Shown here in pieces: positions 8,200 to 9,568 of a DNA stretch of 9,568 nt. Origin of the DNA: Candidatus Acidiferrales bacterium (GTDB lineage: Bacteria > Acidobacteriota > Terriglobia > Acidiferrales > UBA7541); the NCBI GenBank assembly GCA_030044295.1, contig JASHWB010000258.1, forward strand, positions 1 through 9,568. The letters run 5' to 3'. A program made the translations under genes and the position numbers. Within the stretch, counting starts at the first letter, position 1. Each line of letters begins with the position of its first letter. The notes below the pieces were generated by a model that had not been told where the DNA came from, ran no database searches, and saw only the letters and a list, made by a program, of their open reading frames with translations.

Positions 8200-8214
8200 G
8201 CAAAGTTTTGTAAA
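8200..8214 (+). promoter_or_regulatory. Putative CpxR box (GCAAA-N5-GTAAA)
   Basis: The direct repeat GCAAA-GTTTT-GTAAA differs at one of ten defined positions from the CpxR consensus GTAAA-N5-GTAAA known in E. coli. Its centre is about 58 bases upstream of the predicted efflux transcript start and 65 bases before the response-regulator start. It lies next to a gene whose DNA-binding domain is clearly CpxR-like. The site could therefore activate the pump and autoregulate the two-component genes. Function is inferred. Confidence 0.45.
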
Positions 8215-8271
8215 GACAGATGCTCGTGAATTCACCAATCTTGACGCACTTTGCGGAACCGAGTGAGTAAC

Positions 8272-9063
8272 ATGGCCACGAAATCGCGCTTCTTGAGACC
8301 CGGGGACAATCGCATAAGAGTCGAAGTGAGCGCAGGTGTGAACACCATCAGAACAGCATCAAGGAAACGCGTCTTGGTGGTAGACGACGACGTGGAACTA
8401 TGTCAACTCCTGTCGCAATACCTCGCGCGCGAAGGCTTTGAGATCGAGTGCGTTCACTCTGGTTTACTTGGAGTTGAGCGGGCTCTCTCGGGAACTTATT
8501 CTATCGTCGTACTCGACGTAATGCTGCCGGACATCAAGGGATTCGAGGTCCTTCGCCGCGTACGCACCGAGTCGCGCGTGCCTGTGCTGATGCTCACCGC
8601 GCGGGGCGACGATCAAGACCGCATCCTGGGACTTGAAATGGGCGCGGACGATTACTTGCCGAAACCTTTTAACTCACGGGAACTCTCGGCTCGGATCGAT
8701 GCCGTGCTACGAAGAGCCTGGCCCGATCCGCAAAGTCTGGGACCGATTGCTGTTGAACGAATCTCCTTGGGAGACATTGAGGTCGACAAAGGATCAAGAA
8801 GTGCTAAGCGCGGCGGACGGAATCTCGACCTCACTACCGTCGAGTTCGACTTACTGGAGCTGTTTCTCAGGTCAGCCGGATCTGTGCTCTCACGCGAGGA
8901 AATGGTAAGGTCCGTCCTTGGCCGTGAGTTTTCTCCGTTTGACCGCAGCATGGATACCCACGTAAGCAATCTGCGGAAGAAACTCGGCCCGAGACGTGAT
9001 GGCACGGAACGGATTAAGGGCGTGCGCGGCATCGGATATCTTTACGTGTTGTCAGACTGTTAG
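8272..9063 (+). CDS. cpxR: CpxR-type OmpR-family response regulator
   Basis: Cytoplasmic transcription factor of 263 residues. The receiver domain (about 33-148) has the acidic pair D38/D39, the phosphoacceptor D82 in VVLDVMLPD, T109 in MLTARG and K131 in YLPKPFN. The winged-helix DNA-binding domain (about 160-260) contains SREEMVRSVLGREFSPFDRS and THVSNLRKKLG. LGLEMGADDYLPKPFNSREL and the VLG-PFDR-NLR-KKL pattern match E. coli CpxR specifically, not just OmpR-type regulators in general. About 31 residues precede the usual CpxR start, so the true start is uncertain. The ATG at 8272 (weak GAGTGAG upstream) is chosen; TTG 8251, GTG 8263, GTG 8326 or GTG 8338 are alternatives, the last giving a family-typical length. 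It is divergent from the efflux operon and followed after 18 bases by its presumed kinase gene, which suggests one transcript. Confidence 0.92.
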   Translation: MATKSRFLRPGDNRIRVEVSAGVNTIRTASRKRVLVVDDDVELCQLLSQYLAREGFEIECVHSGLLGVERALSGTYSIVVLDVMLPDIKGFEVLRRVRTESRVPVLMLTARGDDQDRILGLEMGADDYLPKPFNSRELSARIDAVLRRAWPDPQSLGPIAVERISLGDIEVDKGSRSAKRGGRNLDLTTVEFDLLELFLRSAGSVLSREEMVRSVLGREFSPFDRSMDTHVSNLRKKLGPRRDGTERIKGVRGIGYLYVLSDC

Positions 9064-9081
9064 CGTTTAGCACGAGTTCAT

Positions 9082-9568
9082 ATGAAACGACTTTTTTTCA
9101 AAATCTTCCTCTGGTTTTGGATCGGAATGATCGTGATGAGTGCGGCGCTGGTCACCTCCGCGGCGTTGACGCAATCCCGATCGACGGAAGATGCGCGTTT
9201 GCGCAATAAATACGAGCTGCCCCTAGAACTCCGCTCTCATCACGAAGCGGATATTCTCGAACACCGCGGAATTCCCGCGGCCATCCAGTATATCGATTCG
9301 CTCGAGCAACGAGACTCGATACGAAATTTCATGGTGGATGATAGTGGCCACGAGGTTCTCGGCCGGCAGGTACCAGCGAGCGTACTCAGCCTGCTTCCCC
9401 AGCTTGACCGAATGCCGCCGGCGGTCCCGCAGTTCTACAGCCGCGAACGAATTATGGCGGAAAAAGTAGCCGGGCCTAGCGGTCGGAAGTATAGCTTTTT
9501 CATGAAGTTTCCTCCTCGTCCGTTTTTTCCGCATTCTCTGATTCTGTTTTTCTTTGAAGATGTTGGCT
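9082..9568 (+). CDS. cpxA: CpxA-type sensor histidine kinase (partial, N-terminal 162 codons)
   Basis: Inner-membrane sensor kinase expected to phosphorylate the adjacent CpxR-like regulator. The window holds only the sensor part: a short basic start (MKRLFFK), TM1 at about residues 7-29 (FLWFWIGMIVMSAALVTSAAL), and a periplasmic domain from about 30 to 150. The hydrophobic run SLILFFFED at 152-160 resembles the segment just before TM2 in E. coli CpxA. AGPSGRKYSFFMKFPPRP occupies the position of the VGP...YQLYLIRP segment in CpxA. HAMP, DHp and ATPase domains lie beyond the right edge, so catalytic residues cannot be checked. The ATG is 18 bases after the cpxR-like stop with only a weak ribosome site (CGAG at 9073-9076), suggesting coupled or low expression. 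The minus-strand reading frame opposite it is judged spurious. Confidence 0.85.
   Translation, partial: MKRLFFKIFLWFWIGMIVMSAALVTSAALTQSRSTEDARLRNKYELPLELRSHHEADILEHRGIPAAIQYIDSLEQRDSIRNFMVDDSGHEVLGRQVPASVLSLLPQLDRMPPAVPQFYSRERIMAEKVAGPSGRKYSFFMKFPPRPFFPHSLILFFFEDVG

Larger units (their letters stand above)
8060..8271. promoter_or_regulatory. Divergent control region between efflux operon and cpxR-like gene
   Basis: These 212 bases separate the minus-strand adaptor ATG from the plus-strand response-regulator start and must hold promoters for both transcripts. Features seen are a CpxR-like direct repeat (8200-8214), a weak minus-strand sigma70-like promoter (8156-8183), an imperfect inverted repeat (8096-8127), and the adaptor Shine-Dalgarno (8066-8071). 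On the plus strand there is a TACAAT -10-like hexamer at 8155-8160, with only ATGACG at a 19-base spacing upstream (8130-8135). A TTGCGT/TGTAAA pair at 8185-8214 overlaps the CpxR box. Neither plus-strand candidate is convincing. No ORF of note lies here. Confidence 0.8.

Noticed and set aside
8241..8269. TTGACG at 8241-8246 as a -35 element for the response-regulator gene
   Set aside because: No acceptable -10 hexamer at 16-18 bases, and transcription would begin inside the gene if the ATG at 8272 is used; kept only as a possibility under the GTG 8338 start.
8652..9032. 126-codon minus-strand open frame opposite the response regulator
   Set aside because: Antisense to the conserved receiver and winged-helix region; no family features.
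9223..9534. 103-codon minus-strand open frame opposite the kinase gene
   Set aside because: The plus-strand frame has a membrane-anchored sensor-kinase N-terminus directly after its regulator gene, whereas the antisense frame has no domain.

Overview
The window is a Gram-negative chromosomal segment of moderately high G+C content (judged by eye). It holds a tripartite RND drug-efflux operon on the minus strand and a divergently transcribed CpxR/CpxA-type two-component system on the plus strand. The dense, overlapping gene order and the closeness to enterobacterial MdtABC and CpxAR indicate a diderm bacterium. The kinase N-terminus and overall style suggest Acidobacteriota to me, but that is a low-confidence inference. 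I see no mobile elements, RNA genes, CRISPR arrays or long repeats.

Layout. Positions 1-460 (minus) hold the first 153 codons of a NodT/OprM-type outer-membrane channel lipoprotein that runs off the left edge. Positions 463-3561 (minus) encode an MdtC-type RND permease, 3558-6791 (minus) an MdtB-type RND permease, and 6788-8059 (minus) an MdtA-type periplasmic adaptor. Transcription therefore runs adaptor, MdtB, MdtC, outer-membrane channel. The first two junctions are 4-base start/stop overlaps (GTGA and ATGA) and the third is a 2-base gap. Positions 8060-8271 are the divergent control region. Positions 8272-9063 (plus) encode a CpxR-type response regulator, and 9082-9568 (plus) the N-terminal part of a CpxA-type sensor kinase cut by the right edge.

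How it works together. The adaptor, the two different permease subunits (both keep the Asp-Asp/Lys proton-relay residues) and the outer-membrane channel should form one proton-driven pump spanning both membranes. The two-component pair most likely senses envelope stress and controls the pump. Supporting this, the divergent region contains a near-consensus CpxR box (GCAAA-N5-GTAAA, 8200-8214), centred about 58 bases upstream of the predicted start of a weak candidate efflux promoter.

No wholly unknown system is visible. The points most worth a second look are the pairing of mdtABC with Cpx-type rather than Bae-type regulators, the CpxR box, and a roughly 39-residue Ser/Thr/Ala/Pro/Gly insertion in the MdtB-type permease at a periplasmic docking-domain hairpin.
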